Origin: Verrucomicrobia bacterium 12-59-8 | GTDB lineage: Bacteria > Verrucomicrobiota > Verrucomicrobiae > Verrucomicrobiales > Verrucomicrobiaceae | Assembly (NCBI GenBank): GCA_002279765.1 | Contig: NCCR01000240.1 | Location: 1 to 6,701, forward strand | Reading direction: 5' to 3' | DNA length: 6,701 bases | Shown here: in pieces, positions 5,553 to 6,701 of the stretch | Layout of the letters: each line of letters begins with the position of its first letter | Numbering within the stretch: position 1 is the first letter of the stretch | Notes under the pieces: model-generated | The model's database searches: none | What the model was told of the DNA's origin: nothing | The model's input: only the letters and a program-made list of their open reading frames with translations | Position numbers and translations under genes: made by a program

Positions 5553-6701
5553 ATGAATCTTCCCTCAGCCGTTCGCTCGCTCCTAGTCGTCGGCCTGCTC
5601 GCTCTCACCAGCGCCGCCCACGCGGGCACTTTTTCCTTCTCGCCCTGGACTGGCGACTCTTCCACCAACATCGGCACGCGCACCCTCTGGGCCCAACACT
5701 ACGGCTCAAGTGCCACCGCCACGGTGAATGGTGTCAGCGTCACAGGGGTTACTGGTGCTCCCGTCTCGACTGCTCAGGTGGATGTGTCGGGGGTCAACAG
5801 CACCTTCAACGGCGACTCCAACAACCTCACCGCTCTCGGGGGCTCCGGGAGCGGTTTGATCGCGCAGAACTTCATGTATAACGGCAGCCCTGCGACGGTC
5901 ACGCTCAAAGGCCTGACTTCCGGCCTGAGCTACACTGTGTCCATTCTCAGTGTCGGCTTTGACCCTTCGGCAGGCGTTCGAGTCCAAACCTTTGCTTCAG
6001 GCAGTGACAGCCTGTCCGTGGATCAGGACTTCTACGGCAATAAAAACGGTATCCGCGTGGACTACACCTTCACCGCCAGTGCGACCACCCAGGCCATCAC
6101 GATCACGCCGCAGAGTGCGGGCTACACTTACCACATTTATGCCATCACCTTGCAGACAGCACTGGTCACCTTGGCCGCCAGTGATGCGAGCGGTGCCAGT
6201 TCGTTTGCCGCCGCCGGGCAGTGGAACGCTGGTTCCACCCCCTCCTCCGGTAATGCCTATGCTACAGGAGCCAACACCCTCCGTACCACCAACGTTGCCG
6301 GGACGGCGCAGACCTTTGCCGGAGCCTCGCTGTCCATTGATTCCGGTGGCTCACTGGCCATGAATACAGATGGTCTCATTACCGTCAACAACCTGACCTT
6401 GAATGGAGGCACGATTGCCCAGGCTGGTACCCAGGCAACAGCCACCCTTCAGGGTACGAACATGACCGTGGCGGCTAACTCCTCTCTCGATGCCCAGAAT
6501 TCCGGGAGAACTCTCATCATCCAGTCCGCCATAGGCGGGTCGGCTGGGCTGACCATTCAGAGTACCGGCAGCGCCGGAGGCGTGGTGCAGTTCACCGCCG
6601 CCAACACCTACACAGGAGCCACCACGATCAATAGCGGGGGCACTTTGCAAATCGGCGCAGGCAGCACGACGGGCTCGCTGTCCACGAGCAGCGCGATCAC
6701 C
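5553..6701 (+). CDS. Secreted autotransporter-associated beta-strand repeat protein (N-terminal part, cut by window end)
   Basis: An exported, probably surface-attached protein with no stop before the window end; 383 residues are visible. A clean signal peptide occupies residues 1-24 (one Arg, then a Leu/Val-rich core, cleavage after AHA). Residues about 25-200 form a Gly/Ser/Thr/Asn-rich domain with WTGDSS (32-37), VNGVSV and YTFTAS, ending in YTYHIYAITLQ. This pattern recalls a beta-sandwich domain I associate with Verrucomicrobia and Planctomycetes exported proteins. From about 204 a region with GQWNAGSTPS and LTLNGGTIAQAG follows, typical of proteins with passenger-like beta-helices. NTYTGATTINSGGTLQIG (351-368) is a canonical autotransporter-associated beta-strand repeat (Pfam PF12951 type). 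Related proteins often exceed 1000 residues and may end in a barrel or sorting signal, which lies outside the window. ATG 5553 was chosen for the signal peptide; ATG 5529 would add eight residues and overlap the previous stop. Neither start has a Shine-Dalgarno sequence. Confidence 0.88.
   Translation, partial: MNLPSAVRSLLVVGLLALTSAAHAGTFSFSPWTGDSSTNIGTRTLWAQHYGSSATATVNGVSVTGVTGAPVSTAQVDVSGVNSTFNGDSNNLTALGGSGSGLIAQNFMYNGSPATVTLKGLTSGLSYTVSILSVGFDPSAGVRVQTFASGSDSLSVDQDFYGNKNGIRVDYTFTASATTQAITITPQSAGYTYHIYAITLQTALVTLAASDASGASSFAAAGQWNAGSTPSSGNAYATGANTLRTTNVAGTAQTFAGASLSIDSGGSLAMNTDGLITVNNLTLNGGTIAQAGTQATATLQGTNMTVAANSSLDAQNSGRTLIIQSAIGGSAGLTIQSTGSAGGVVQFTAANTYTGATTINSGGTLQIGAGSTTGSLSTSSAIT

Overview
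The window looks like a chromosomal segment of a high-GC Gram-negative bacterium, most likely of the phylum Verrucomicrobia. Three things point there: a secreted protein with autotransporter-associated beta-strand repeats built in the style common in that phylum, Shine-Dalgarno motifs that are mostly absent or weak, and an exported esterase with a proline-rich N-terminus. The phylum assignment is an inference from protein style, not from a marker gene.

Left part (1-3830), transcribed leftward. A gene for a VanZ-like membrane protein with an extra C-terminal beta-rich domain is followed after about 44 bases by an AlgD-type GDP-mannose (or UDP-glucose) 6-dehydrogenase. The two probably form one transcript and suggest polysaccharide or cell-envelope carbohydrate work. 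A strong GC stem-loop lies just after the dehydrogenase. Next comes an exported alpha/beta-hydrolase of the esterase D / enterochelin-esterase family, with its own likely promoter (perfect TATAAT) and an inverted repeat in its leader. The first 221 bases hold no convincing gene, but they contain short repeated motifs that may be part of an interspersed repeat.

Middle (4051-4872), transcribed rightward. This is a YdcF/ElyC-type (DUF218) inner-membrane protein, divergent from the VanZ gene and the only gene here with a clear Shine-Dalgarno sequence. Together with VanZ and AlgD it gives an envelope/exopolysaccharide theme.

Right part (4873-6701). A visibly AT-richer stretch of 333 bases holds a perfect 10-bp inverted repeat, a 15-bp palindrome and several smaller hairpins, but no gene I trust. 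It leads into a doubtful 108-residue reading frame. That frame ends in an ATGA overlap with the reading frame of a large secreted beta-strand-repeat protein. This last gene runs off the window end with at least 383 residues: a signal peptide, an N-terminal beta-sandwich-like domain and the first autotransporter-type repeat. I did not find a clearly new biological system. The least explained parts are the structured spacer before the autotransporter-type gene and the domain fused to VanZ.
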